From assembly GCF_002934685.1 (NCBI RefSeq), contig NZ_NKHL01000119.1:27098-91097 (forward strand): 64,000 nucleotides of DNA. Direction: 5' to 3'. Below are positions 53,501 to 61,630 of this stretch, one piece after another. Positions within the stretch are counted from its first letter, which is position 1. Every line of letters begins with the position of its first letter. This DNA is from Pseudomonas bohemica (lineage in GTDB: Bacteria > Pseudomonadota > Gammaproteobacteria > Pseudomonadales > Pseudomonadaceae). The notes below the pieces were generated by a model that saw only the letters and a list, made by a program, of their open reading frames with translations, ran no database searches and had not been told where the DNA came from. Made by a program: the position numbers and the translations under genes.

Positions 53501-53890
53501 CTGGGTGCTGCGCTGGCTGAGCATCTGTTCGAGTTGCGGCACGTCCATATTGGCGTAGCGCTGGGCGACGGGGATCACCTTGCTGGCTTTGAGCTTTGCC
53601 AGGTCGCGCTGGTTTTCGCTGGTCTGCCTGGGCGCGTCCGCCAGTTGCTTCTTCAGGTCCTCCAGCTTTTGCTGGTTGTCCTTCTGGCTGCCGAGGAACC
53701 CGAGCGTCTGTTCGAGCACTTGCTGCAAGGCTTTCTGTTCATCGGCAGACAGTTTGCGGTCGGCGATCCTGTCCAGGCTCTGCTGAACCGCGTCGCTGGA
53801 AGGTGGAGGCGTGTCGGCGGCGAAAACCGGGACGTTGGAAAGGCAAAGCCCCAGCAAGGCTGAGGCGAAAAAGGTACGCAGCGTGAACAT
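50522..53890 (-). CDS. Large mechanosensitive channel, MscK/MscM type
   Basis: 1122-residue MscS-superfamily channel. Signal peptide (residues 1-24, ending VFAA), a long periplasmic coiled-coil domain to about residue 480, about ten membrane spans, and a C-terminal MscS pore and beta domain with GLGFGMQEIFANFISG and NLSGTVSKIRIRATTITDFD. Opens under membrane tension to release solutes; MscK-type forms may also respond to potassium. I use ATG 53888-53890 over the more distal 53908. Confidence 0.92.
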   Translation of the reverse strand: MFTLRTFFASALLGLCLSNVPVFAADTPPPSSDAVQQSLDRIADRKLSADEQKALQQVLEQTLGFLGSQKDNQQKLEDLKKQLADAPRQTSENQRDLAKLKASKVIPVAQRYANMDVPQLEQMLSQRSTQQADLQKALNDANSLAITAQTRPERAQAEISNSQTRIQAINGILKSGKDGGKAINGDQRAQLNAELASINALIALRRQELAGNSQLQDLGGSQHDLLTEKVARQDQEIQDLQTLINDKRRAQSQQTVTQLSIEAQKAGGSSLLATESAANLKLSDYLLRGTDRLNELTQQNLKTKTQLDAITQTDQALDEQINVLSGSLLLSKILYKQKQSLPKLKLDSGLADEIADIRLYQFEVNQQREQMSNPANYVDTLLATQKPEDVTPALRKTLLDLATTRTDLLERLNRELSSLLNESITLQLNQKQLVSTAISLRQTLDEQMFWIPSNKPLDLEWFERVKPRLTKQLTTLPWTSTVSELTDGLTQRPLIFLPLLLVIGTLMWKRKALYDKLNRLHGDIGHFKRDRQWQTPLAIFINILLAMPLSLALALCALALQIDAREQNVNLGAALMQISLAWLVFYTAYRILAPGGVAQLHFRWEKVQVEFLRGWIRRLGLVVLALVTVVAVAEHEPSALADDVIGIAVVLTCYAMMTWLLGRLLLTSPTHQNASLFRRAVGLAFTALPVALFLAVCFGYYYTALKLSDRLIDTLYLLMVWLVIEAAFVRGLSVAARRLAYQRALSKRQAAKEAGEGETLIEEPTLDIEQVNQQSLRLIRLALVGGFIGALYLVWADLITVFSYLDNITLYEYTSGTGATMSMVPISLGDLIGALVIIGITFVLAGNLPGLLEVLVLSKLNLKQGSSYATTTLLSYIIAGVGFVATLSALGVSWDKLQWLVAALSVGLGFGMQEIFANFISGIMILFERPVRIGDTITIGNLSGTVSKIRIRATTITDFDRKDIIVPNKTFITGQLINWSLTDTITRVTLKLGVDYGSDLDLVRTLLIKAAQDNPRVLKEPAPHVYFLNFGESTLDHELRMHVRDLGDRNPVLDEINRFINKEFKKQHINISFRQMEVYLKNMQGQEYKMVPIEPEQKDIATPTSVPAAPKDVPEPPDVKLD

Positions 53891-53926
53891 AGACACCGGG
53901 TCGAACAATCAGGAAAGGTGAGCAGT

Positions 53927-55669
53927 CTAGAGGAACAACCCGGGACCCGGGCGGCTTCCTTCGGGGAATCTGACGCCCACTTTGAGGATCTTGTTCCCTT
54001 CCATAACTGCAACGGTCCAAATAGTTCCGTTCCATTCGATCTGGTCGCCGACGATTGGCGCGCCGCGATTTTTCTGAATGATGAACTGACTCAGCGGCAT
54101 ATTCGAATCCAGGCCGTCGAGCTTCAGACCGTACAACGCCGCGACAGCCCCGAGTTGAGCGTCTCCCTCGAGGACGAAGTCGCCGAAGAACCGCAAATCC
54201 TGACCTCGCTGCGGTGCCTGGCTGAACAGCTTGCCGAGGGCCGGGAGGTCGTGTTCGTGGCCGATGACGCAGAGCAGATCGTCGGTTTCAAGCACTGTAC
54301 TACCCGACGGATGGAGCAGTTGCTGGCCCCGAAACAGCGCCGCAATCCGCGTGCCTTCTGGCATTTTCAGCTCGCGAAGCGCCGCGCCAATGCACCATTT
54401 TTCTGCGCCGAGACGGTAAATGAACAGCTCCCACTCGCTGGTGACGTGAACTTCCAGCGCCGCACGGGAGATCGGCGCGGGATCAGGCGGAACCGTCACC
54501 TTCAGCCACTTGGCCATCCACGGCAGGCTCGTGCCTTGAACCAGTAGCGAGACCAGCACGATGAAGAACGCCAGATTGAAGAACAGTTGAGCCTGTGGCA
54601 GACCCGCCATCAGCGGGAATACCGCGAGAATAATCGGCACTGCCCCGCGCAGACCGACCCAGGCGATGAAGGCTTTTTCCCGGCCGTGGAACACCCGGAA
54701 CGGCAACAGGCCGGCCAGAACCGAAAGCGGGCGCGCCACAAGAATCATCCACAGCGCCAGCCCCAGTGCAGGCAGCGCGATCGGCAGCAGGTCGTGAGGT
54801 GTAACCAGCAGGCCGAGCACCAGGAACATGCCGATCTGAGCCAACCAGGCCATACCGTCGAGCATGTGCAGGATGCCATGGCGACTGCGAATCGGCTTGT
54901 TGCCCAACACCAGCCCGCATAGGTAAACCGCGAGGAAGCCGCTGCCGTGAATGGCGTTGGTCAGGGCGAACACCGCCAGCCCGCCGGCGATGACCAGAAT
55001 CGGATAAAGACCGTTGGCCAGATTGATACGGTTGACCAGTTGCAGCATCAGCCAGCCGCCACCCAGGCCGACGATGGCGCCGATGCCGAACTCCTGAACC
55101 AGATGCCCCAACAGGCTCCAGTGCAGCCCCGTTTGGCCGCTGGAGATCATGTCGATCAGGGTCACGGTGAGGAACACCGCCATTGGATCGTTACTGCCGG
55201 ATTCGATTTCCAGGCTGGCTGTCACCCGTTCGTTCAGGCCCTTGCCGCCCAGCAACGAGAACACCGCCGCGGCGTCCGTGGAGCCGACGATGGCGCCAAT
55301 CAGCAAGCCCTGAATGATGTTCAGATCGAAAAGCCAGGCAGCGACCATGCCGGTCAGCCCGGTGGTGATCAACACGCCGACCGTTGCCAGCGAAAGGGCA
55401 GGCCAGAGCGCTACGCGGAAACTCGCCACCCGCGTTCGCAAGCCGCCGTCGAGCAGGATGACCGCCAGCGCGAGGTTGCCGACCAGATAGGCCGTCGGGT
55501 AGTTGTCGAAGATGATACCGCCGCCATCGACGCCTGCGGCCATGCCGACCGCAAGGATGATCACCAGAATCGGGATGCCGAGACGTGACGACAGCGAACT
55601 GACCAGAATACTTGCGCCCACCAGCAACGCGCCGATCAGGAACAGGCTGTTGATGGTCGTGGCATCCAA
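53927..55669 (-). CDS. nhaP2: Potassium/proton antiporter, NhaP2 (CvrA) type
   Basis: 580-residue CPA1 antiporter. About 12 hydrophobic segments (SLFLIGALLVGASILVSSLS onward; GSTDAAAVFSLLGGKGLNERV with the conserved Asp), then cytoplasmic TrkA-C and CorC/HlyC-like domains (from about 410). It starts with TTG at 55667-55669 (LDATTINSLF, normally MDATT), with GGAG eight bases upstream. The frame is open to 55720 but that part is not family-like. Confidence 0.92.
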   Translation of the reverse strand: MDATTINSLFLIGALLVGASILVSSLSSRLGIPILVIILAVGMAAGVDGGGIIFDNYPTAYLVGNLALAVILLDGGLRTRVASFRVALWPALSLATVGVLITTGLTGMVAAWLFDLNIIQGLLIGAIVGSTDAAAVFSLLGGKGLNERVTASLEIESGSNDPMAVFLTVTLIDMISSGQTGLHWSLLGHLVQEFGIGAIVGLGGGWLMLQLVNRINLANGLYPILVIAGGLAVFALTNAIHGSGFLAVYLCGLVLGNKPIRSRHGILHMLDGMAWLAQIGMFLVLGLLVTPHDLLPIALPALGLALWMILVARPLSVLAGLLPFRVFHGREKAFIAWVGLRGAVPIILAVFPLMAGLPQAQLFFNLAFFIVLVSLLVQGTSLPWMAKWLKVTVPPDPAPISRAALEVHVTSEWELFIYRLGAEKWCIGAALRELKMPEGTRIAALFRGQQLLHPSGSTVLETDDLLCVIGHEHDLPALGKLFSQAPQRGQDLRFFGDFVLEGDAQLGAVAALYGLKLDGLDSNMPLSQFIIQKNRGAPIVGDQIEWNGTIWTVAVMEGNKILKVGVRFPEGSRPGPGLFL

Positions 55670-55926
55670 GGGCGGTACTCCAGACAAAACGAAAATGAAA
55701 AGTATCCGAAGACTAGCCATGCAGTCCGCGTGCCAACGGATTTAACCCATTGAATTGGTTAGCTGTCAAAGCTTAATACCCACTCGTCTCAACGCATTCT
55801 TACAATCTAGACGTCAGGAACGCGGCTGTTTACCGCAAAAATCGCCTTGCATGAAGTACATATGTATCGCATTCGCAGGATGGAATGCCTTTACCCTAAA
55901 GCTTCGAACCACTGACAGGATGTCAA

Positions 55927-58900
55927 ATGATGCGTAATGGACAGGATAAGGAGTTTCATACGATCGCCTCACAAAATCGGGAGAGAAATGCACGTGCCAG
56001 GGAGGGATATAACGTGTGTACCGAATCGCGAGTGCGTTCTCACTATGGGCCTGGGGGCTCGCAATGGGCGGTGGGCCCGGATATACAGGTTTGGGTAGAT
56101 GAAGACGGGAACATTGTCGACCCTACCCCCCCTTTCCTGCTCAAAGATTTTATTTCGCAAAAGCATATACAGTTTGAATCACCGCGTTATTACGCCCATG
56201 AAGCCGCCAAAAATTACGTTTTGGAGCATCTGGAATTAGATATCGATCCTGACCAGCTCTTGATCACAACCCTGTACATAGATGCCTATGACCACGGAGA
56301 CCGACGGGCCAATATCGCCTCTTCAATGACCCTGACCGAGGCGATGATGCGCAACTGGCAGCAGAACGGCGATGGTCATTTTTACGATCATTTGGGCGTT
56401 CTGGAGGAGTACAGGCAGGGGGGATATCCCGCCAGAATCTCTGAGAAACCGCTGCCGCTTGGCGAATGTTTTGCCTACGAGGCGATTTACCGCAAAAGCA
56501 ACCCCCAGCGTTTCGACGAAGGGACCCACGTAGCCATGGATCCGAAGAAGTTCAAGCGCTTCATTTGGGACGCGGATCTGCAGACACGTTACGAGAAATC
56601 GCTGACGCGCTTTTGGGACCAGCACGGCGAAGACTACAACTTGCTCATCAAGGCGGCGCTTCTGAAGTCAGCCTACGTGCAGCACGAGGAAGGGTCGCTA
56701 ACTGAAGACGATAAAGCCCTGGTGCTGAATGCGATGGGCCTGAACGCCCAGCAACCGTGGGATACGTTGACGTTCGAAACGTTCAGGGATGCTCCCTTGG
56801 TCCCGAGCCGGTTCACGTTTCGCGAACTGATGGTATATCGGTACGTCGCCTCCGGAATCATTGTGGTGAAGGATGAGTATGCAGAGAGGCTCGTGGTGTA
56901 CATCCCTGGCAACTCTTCCCCTCTACATGCTTTCAAGGACATGACGGCGCTAAGCAACTGGTTTGCCTTACAGTGTAGACATCCGCTGCAAAGGAAGGCG
57001 CTGGAAGGGCAATTCCGGGCCGAAGACACCCCTGACGGGACTTTCCTTACCGGGATCCACACTGCCCTGGCATGCCTGGCGGCCTATCCGCACAGGCTGA
57101 CCGTCAACTCGTCTTTCTGGGATCCCGCCCACGAAATCCATCTCGGCCCTGCGCTTTCTCCATGGCCGTTTACCCATTTCAAGCGTAACTTGCGCAGCCG
57201 TCTCGAATCCGACGGAAAAAGACTTATCCGAAGCCGCAGAGATTACAACGAGGAAGTGGCGGCTGAGATATTGACTAGCGCGATCACCGTTACCGGCACT
57301 ATTGCCGTCGCTGTACCCTTCCTTTGGATTCCCTTGGTAGCTATGTCCTCGGCTCTGATCGGAATCGGCGCTGATGAAGCGGCAGAGGGAACGGTCGAAG
57401 AACGGAAGGAGGGCGTTGGTCGGATCGTTTTTGGTGTACTCAACGCGGTGCCAGCCCTGGCTGAAGGGGCAGTGGGTGCCGTCGAGTTTGCAGGCGCCGC
57501 GGCACGTGCTGGCGACGAGGTGAGCGCCGGTGCCGCAGATGAAATCGGGCAGAAAATCGCCGGCCAAAGTGAAGAGGAACGAGCGGCGGGCCTCGCTGAG
57601 CAGCAACGAGCGCAAGCGCAAGCCGTTGAAGAAAGCCAGGAACGCGCCAGTGAATCGCCAGGTGAACGCCAGACTCGACTGGATCAGGAAGAGCAAGACC
57701 GGCGGGCTCTGAAAGCCCACTATGCAACGACGTTTGATAGTGTGAAAGCGTTTGGTATAGAGCCTGATGGGCTTCGCTCACTGACGCCTGAACTAAGGAA
57801 GGATCTGGCTAAACTTGAGTACGACATGCCGCTTGACGCCTCTGGTGCCTGGACTACGGACGATTTCGGTGCTGTCTACCGGGTCCCTCGTGCTGAGACA
57901 GGCCACACCCGTTATTTTGCTCGGGTGCATTCGAAAATCTACCAGGTAGAGCGAGTTGAAGAGGCGAAGCAATACCGAATCTTCTCTGAACATCCAGCTC
58001 TGAAAGGGCCCTACATCAAACAATCCAAGGGTTTCTACTCCGATATTGACTTGAGGCCTGGGCTTCGTGGCGGCGATAGCTATGTGGAAGTGGTGCCAGA
58101 GCCGATGCCAGAGCTGGCACCGGACGCTCTCAAGCCTCCTCACGCACAGCCTGCCGTGCGAATCGAAATACCGATGGATGGGATCGAAACAAGGGACGCG
58201 ATTAATAGTGCCGGTGAGTCGGTCCAGGAGTTTTACGCCGACGGCACCCGTGTGACCTTCGACGCGGACATCGCAGCTTGGCGCAAGAATGCGCAAAAGG
58301 TGTTCTGGCGGAATAAAAAAAGTCGCTGGGTTTCCGGCACCGAGACCAAATACCTCAAGCTCACGGACAGGTACGGGTCGTGGATCACCACCGAGGTTTA
58401 CGAGTTTCCGCGCATACCTGGACTCCCATCGCAGGCCCGTGCTGTGGACCGAACCGTTCATCAGATATGGCTGGGTGACAGACTTCCCCGTGAGCAACTG
58501 ATCGACACAATCAAAGGAAACATGAACACCAGTCCGGACCTCAAGTTCACGTTGCACGTTGATATTGAGGACAACGAGGCTCTCAGCGATTTGACGCTGG
58601 TAGAGCAGTTGCAGGCCAAATTTGCTGACTATCCCAACATGAAAATTTCAAATCTTCACAATGAGCCGTTTTACGAGGGGTTTCTCAGTGAGCCGGAAAC
58701 AGCCGAGCCGTACGAGTACTTCAGAAGTGGTACGGGTGACAATTTTGCTGCCGCGTCCGATGTTCTGAGGTATCGACTGGTTCGAGAATATGGCGGGATT
58801 TACATGGACTGCGATGACGTCATTCCTCGCTCGTTCGCGGGAGCTGAGTTGCTGTCTGGGCCAGGTGATCTGTTGGTGGGCGAGCCAGTAACCAGCGCCA

Positions 58901-59310
58901 GAATGTCGTACTACGGCCCAGGCAACAGCCATTTCGCGAGCCAGCCCGGCAACCCGGTTCTGAGGGAAATGCAGAAGGAACTCTATGCGCGTTTCACAAG
59001 CGAGCGCGAGACCCTCGACGTCCTGTCGGGCAAGAAGTTGGAGGAGGAGAACGGCATCAATCCATACATGACGACCATATCCCACGTTACCGGGCCTCGG
59101 CTTTTCATGGATACGATCCGGAGTACTCGTCCTGACTATGCGGATCTGTTAGACGGGCAGATCAAACCGAGGTCGGGCGTCAGTTCTCTGTTTTATGCGC
59201 TGCAGCTCAAAGACGCATATGACTTCTATGCGCCATTTGCCGGTCGACTGAAAATCCTGGCCGGTCGGGAGAACTCCTGGATTGCACCGCGCCGATGGTT
59301 TGATAGTTGA
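55927..59310 (+). CDS. Large predicted toxin with TcdA/TcdB-type glycosyltransferase domain
   Basis: 1127 residues. (1) About 230-440 resembles the dermonecrotic toxin-type domain DUF6543 (VVYIPGNSSPLHAFKDM; FTHFKRNLRSRLESDGKRL). (2) Two hydrophobic stretches at 447-481 and 498-526 suit membrane insertion. (3) A Glu/Gln/Arg-rich helical link at 545-600. (4) 840-1127 matches the GT44 glycosyltransferase fold: HQIWLG at 845-850, SDVLR at 944-948, GGIYMDCDD ending at 964. Asp945, Arg948 and the D961-x-D963 pair keep the TcdB spacing (D270, R273, D286-x-D288). NSW at 1116-1118 lies where these toxins have a catalytic Ser/Trp loop. Glycosylation of host small GTPases is the family activity; the target here is unknown. 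No signal peptide, no PAAR or VgrG part. AGGA lies six bases before the ATG. 5' codons are A+T-rich. Confidence 0.85.
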   Translation: MMRNGQDKEFHTIASQNRERNARAREGYNVCTESRVRSHYGPGGSQWAVGPDIQVWVDEDGNIVDPTPPFLLKDFISQKHIQFESPRYYAHEAAKNYVLEHLELDIDPDQLLITTLYIDAYDHGDRRANIASSMTLTEAMMRNWQQNGDGHFYDHLGVLEEYRQGGYPARISEKPLPLGECFAYEAIYRKSNPQRFDEGTHVAMDPKKFKRFIWDADLQTRYEKSLTRFWDQHGEDYNLLIKAALLKSAYVQHEEGSLTEDDKALVLNAMGLNAQQPWDTLTFETFRDAPLVPSRFTFRELMVYRYVASGIIVVKDEYAERLVVYIPGNSSPLHAFKDMTALSNWFALQCRHPLQRKALEGQFRAEDTPDGTFLTGIHTALACLAAYPHRLTVNSSFWDPAHEIHLGPALSPWPFTHFKRNLRSRLESDGKRLIRSRRDYNEEVAAEILTSAITVTGTIAVAVPFLWIPLVAMSSALIGIGADEAAEGTVEERKEGVGRIVFGVLNAVPALAEGAVGAVEFAGAAARAGDEVSAGAADEIGQKIAGQSEEERAAGLAEQQRAQAQAVEESQERASESPGERQTRLDQEEQDRRALKAHYATTFDSVKAFGIEPDGLRSLTPELRKDLAKLEYDMPLDASGAWTTDDFGAVYRVPRAETGHTRYFARVHSKIYQVERVEEAKQYRIFSEHPALKGPYIKQSKGFYSDIDLRPGLRGGDSYVEVVPEPMPELAPDALKPPHAQPAVRIEIPMDGIETRDAINSAGESVQEFYADGTRVTFDADIAAWRKNAQKVFWRNKKSRWVSGTETKYLKLTDRYGSWITTEVYEFPRIPGLPSQARAVDRTVHQIWLGDRLPREQLIDTIKGNMNTSPDLKFTLHVDIEDNEALSDLTLVEQLQAKFADYPNMKISNLHNEPFYEGFLSEPETAEPYEYFRSGTGDNFAAASDVLRYRLVREYGGIYMDCDDVIPRSFAGAELLSGPGDLLVGEPVTSARMSYYGPGNSHFASQPGNPVLREMQKELYARFTSERETLDVLSGKKLEEENGINPYMTTISHVTGPRLFMDTIRSTRPDYADLLDGQIKPRSGVSSLFYALQLKDAYDFYAPFAGRLKILAGRENSWIAPRRWFDS

Positions 59311-59316
59311 GTAACG

Positions 59317-59347
59317 TTAGCAGGGTGGCTCTCTGCCCTCCTGCTAA
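59317..59347 (+). terminator. Hairpin after the toxin gene
   Basis: TTAGCAGG (59317-59324) and CCTGCTAA (59340-59347), six bases after the stop; no T tract. Confidence 0.5.
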
Positions 59348-59392
59348 TGCTCATATCAACCCAACGTGGAGCGCTTGCTGATCTACAGCCTC

Positions 59393-61195
59393 TTAGAACC
59401 AGCTGTCCTGCATCGATAAACAGACGTCATCACGTGCCTGAAGAATCGCTAGGTCGTGGTGGCAGCAAGGTACTTCCCATGTCAGGAAGTACCTTGCTGC
59501 TTGCAGCTTGCCTCTGTAGAAATCGTGGTCGGCTCTGACGCCTTTGTTCATCCCCTCTTCCGCGCGAATCGCCTGTTCCAGCCAGCGCCAGCCAATGACC
59601 GTGTGGCCGAACGCCTTGAGGTACAGCGCCGAGTTGGCCAGCGTCGCGGTGACCTTGCCCTGGGCCAGATCCGTCAGCAGTTCCAGTGTCACGACCTGCA
59701 AGCTTGCTACCAGTTTTTCCAGTGGCTGGCGCAGTGTGCTCAATGATCCGTGCTCCTGAGAGCGCTGACAGGTATCGGCGATCAGTCGAATCAATTGTTT
59801 GAGTCCTGCGCCCCCATTTTGCGCCAGCTTGCGTCCCAGCAAATCCAGCGACTGAATGCCGTGAGTGCCCTCGTGAATCGGATTCAAACGGTTGTCGCGG
59901 TAATACTGCTCGACCGGGTATTCGCGGGTGTAGCCATGGCCGCCGAGGATCTGGATCGCCAGCTCGTTGGCCTTCAGGCAAAACTCCGAGGGCCAGGATT
60001 TGACGACGGGGGTTAGCAGGTCCAACAACTCATGGGCGAGCTTGCGTTGCTCTTCGTTTTCGCCGGTCTGGGTGTCGTCGAACAGTCGGGCTGCATACAG
60101 ACCCAGATCGAATGAGCCCTCGACGTAGGCTTTCTGCGTCAAAAGCATGCGTTTCACGTCGGCGTGCTGAATGATCGAGACCGGCGCGCTCCCTGGGTTC
60201 TTGCTGTCGGGCAGACGGCCTTGCGGGCGCGCGCGGGCGTATTCCAGCGAGTACAGGTAGCCGGCGTAGCCCAGCATCACGGCGCCCATGCCGACACCGA
60301 TCCGCGCCTCGTTCATCATCTGAAACATGTAGCTCAGGCCCTGATGTGGCTTGCCGACCAGATAACCCACGCAGTTACCGTTATCGCCGAAATTCAGCGC
60401 GGTCGACGTGGTGCCGCGCCAGCCCATTTTGTGAAACAGCCCGGCGAGCAACACATCGTTACGCGGCCCCAGGCTGCCGTCATCGTTGACCATGAATTTC
60501 GGCACGATGAACAACGAAATACCTTTGACGCCAGGCGGTGCATCGGGAAGTTTTGCCAGCACCAGATGGATGATGTTTTCCGACAGCGGGTGATCGCCGC
60601 CAGAGATGAAAATCTTGTTGCCGCGCAGGCGATAGCTGCCATCCGCTGCAGGTTCCGCGCGGGTGCGGATGTCCGACAGCGACGAGCCGGCGTGGGGTTC
60701 GGTCAACGCCATGGTGCCGAAGAAGCGCCCCTCGATCATGGGCTGCAGAAAGCGCCGCTTTTGTTCATCGCTGCCGAAATTCTCGATCAGATTCGCCGCG
60801 CCCATGGTCAGGAACGGGTACGACGTCGAAGCCGCGTTCGCGGCCTGAAAATGGGCAAAACAAGCTTGCGATAACAATGTCGGCAGTTGCATCCCGCCTG
60901 CCTCGAAACTGCGTGCCGCGTTGAGGAAACCTGCTTCGAGAAACGCATCCACCGCTGGTTTCACTTCAGGAATCAGCACCGCCTCGCCGTTCTCATAGCG
61001 CGGCTCGTTTTCGTCATTTTTGCGGTTGTGCGGGGCGAAAAACTTCTCGGCAATGGTTCGCGCGGTGGTAATCGCCGCATCGAAGGTCTCCCGGCTGTGA
61101 TCGGCGAAACGCTCGCGCTGAGTCAACGCCTCGGCGTCCAACACTTCATACAACTCGAAAGCCAGATTGCGCGAACTGAGCAGCGTCTCGGACAT
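59393..61195 (-). CDS. Acyl-CoA dehydrogenase
   Basis: 600-residue FAD-dependent acyl-CoA dehydrogenase of the long form with an extra C-terminal helical domain. Visible: ALTEPHAGSSLSDI, FISGGDHPLSEN, GHGYTREYPVEQYYRDNRLNPIHEGTHGI (conserved GYTR.Y..E and catalytic region). Acts in fatty acid beta-oxidation. ATG at 61193-61195 (MSETLLSSRNLAFEL); an extension to 61387 would run through a REPIN. The C-terminal codons contain a perfect 16-bp palindrome (59462-59500). Confidence 0.93.
   Translation of the reverse strand: MSETLLSSRNLAFELYEVLDAEALTQRERFADHSRETFDAAITTARTIAEKFFAPHNRKNDENEPRYENGEAVLIPEVKPAVDAFLEAGFLNAARSFEAGGMQLPTLLSQACFAHFQAANAASTSYPFLTMGAANLIENFGSDEQKRRFLQPMIEGRFFGTMALTEPHAGSSLSDIRTRAEPAADGSYRLRGNKIFISGGDHPLSENIIHLVLAKLPDAPPGVKGISLFIVPKFMVNDDGSLGPRNDVLLAGLFHKMGWRGTTSTALNFGDNGNCVGYLVGKPHQGLSYMFQMMNEARIGVGMGAVMLGYAGYLYSLEYARARPQGRLPDSKNPGSAPVSIIQHADVKRMLLTQKAYVEGSFDLGLYAARLFDDTQTGENEEQRKLAHELLDLLTPVVKSWPSEFCLKANELAIQILGGHGYTREYPVEQYYRDNRLNPIHEGTHGIQSLDLLGRKLAQNGGAGLKQLIRLIADTCQRSQEHGSLSTLRQPLEKLVASLQVVTLELLTDLAQGKVTATLANSALYLKAFGHTVIGWRWLEQAIRAEEGMNKGVRADHDFYRGKLQAARYFLTWEVPCCHHDLAILQARDDVCLSMQDSWF
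59462..59500. repeat. Perfect 16-bp inverted repeat inside acyl-CoA dehydrogenase
   Basis: GCAGCAAGGTACTTCC (59462-59477) and its exact complement (59485-59500) with a 7-base loop. It encodes the ARYFLTWEVPCC segment near the C-terminus of the gene. Confidence 0.9.
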
Positions 61196-61313
61196 GGCGG
61201 CATTACCTTGCGTTGAATTGCCGTCGAGTCTAGGTGGGCGGGGAAGGGGTGAACAGGAAGATTGATTTGGGTGATGGAGGGGTAGAACAGGGGGTGAATA
61301 CGGCGCCACGAAT

Positions 61314-61399
61314 TGTAGGAGTGCGCTTGCCCGCGATGGCGTTGGGTCAGACGGACCTTCGTTACAGAAACGGCGTATCGCGGGCAAGTGCGCTTTACA
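61314..61399. repeat. REPIN, family A copy 5
   Basis: Left arm TGTAGGAGTGCGCTTGCCCG; right arm ATCGCGGGCAAGTGCGCTTT then ACA. Confidence 0.85.
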
Positions 61400-61417
61400 G
61401 GGGGGCAGCGCAGTAGC

Positions 61418-61630
61418 TCAGCGAATTTCGACTTGATCCAGCGATCGATCAACCACGGCTTTGGCCATATCGATCAGGTGCACGACCGAAAAAGCCAGAT
61501 CGCGTTTTACGCCGCTGAGGTTTTCTGCGCTTTCACAGGCTGATGCCAAGGCGCAACGCAGCAAGCCTGATGCATGGGCAAGGGATTCTTCAAGGGATTT
61601 GTCGGGTGGATCTGGAGTGATTTTGACCAT
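61418..61630 (-). CDS. Small Pseudomonas-type hypothetical protein
   Basis: 70 residues, MVKITPDPPDKSLEESLAHA to SLDQVEIR, mostly helical. It looks like the small DUF6124/DUF3077-type proteins that occur in many copies in Pseudomonas; the TPDPP start is typical. Function unknown. I start at ATG 61628-61630; another ATG at 61663 would add 11 residues. A structured 220-bp leader lies upstream. Confidence 0.65.
   Translation of the reverse strand: MVKITPDPPDKSLEESLAHASGLLRCALASACESAENLSGVKRDLAFSVVHLIDMAKAVVDRSLDQVEIR

Noticed and set aside
55721..55926. hrp box (type III regulon promoter) before the toxin gene
   Set aside because: GGAACG at 55817 is the nearest match, but no CCAC element is at the needed distance. 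No type III control can be claimed.
47673..59310. PAAR gene and toxin as one type VI effector pair
   Set aside because: They are 8 kb apart on opposite strands with core genes between, and the toxin lacks a recognisable T6SS sorting domain.
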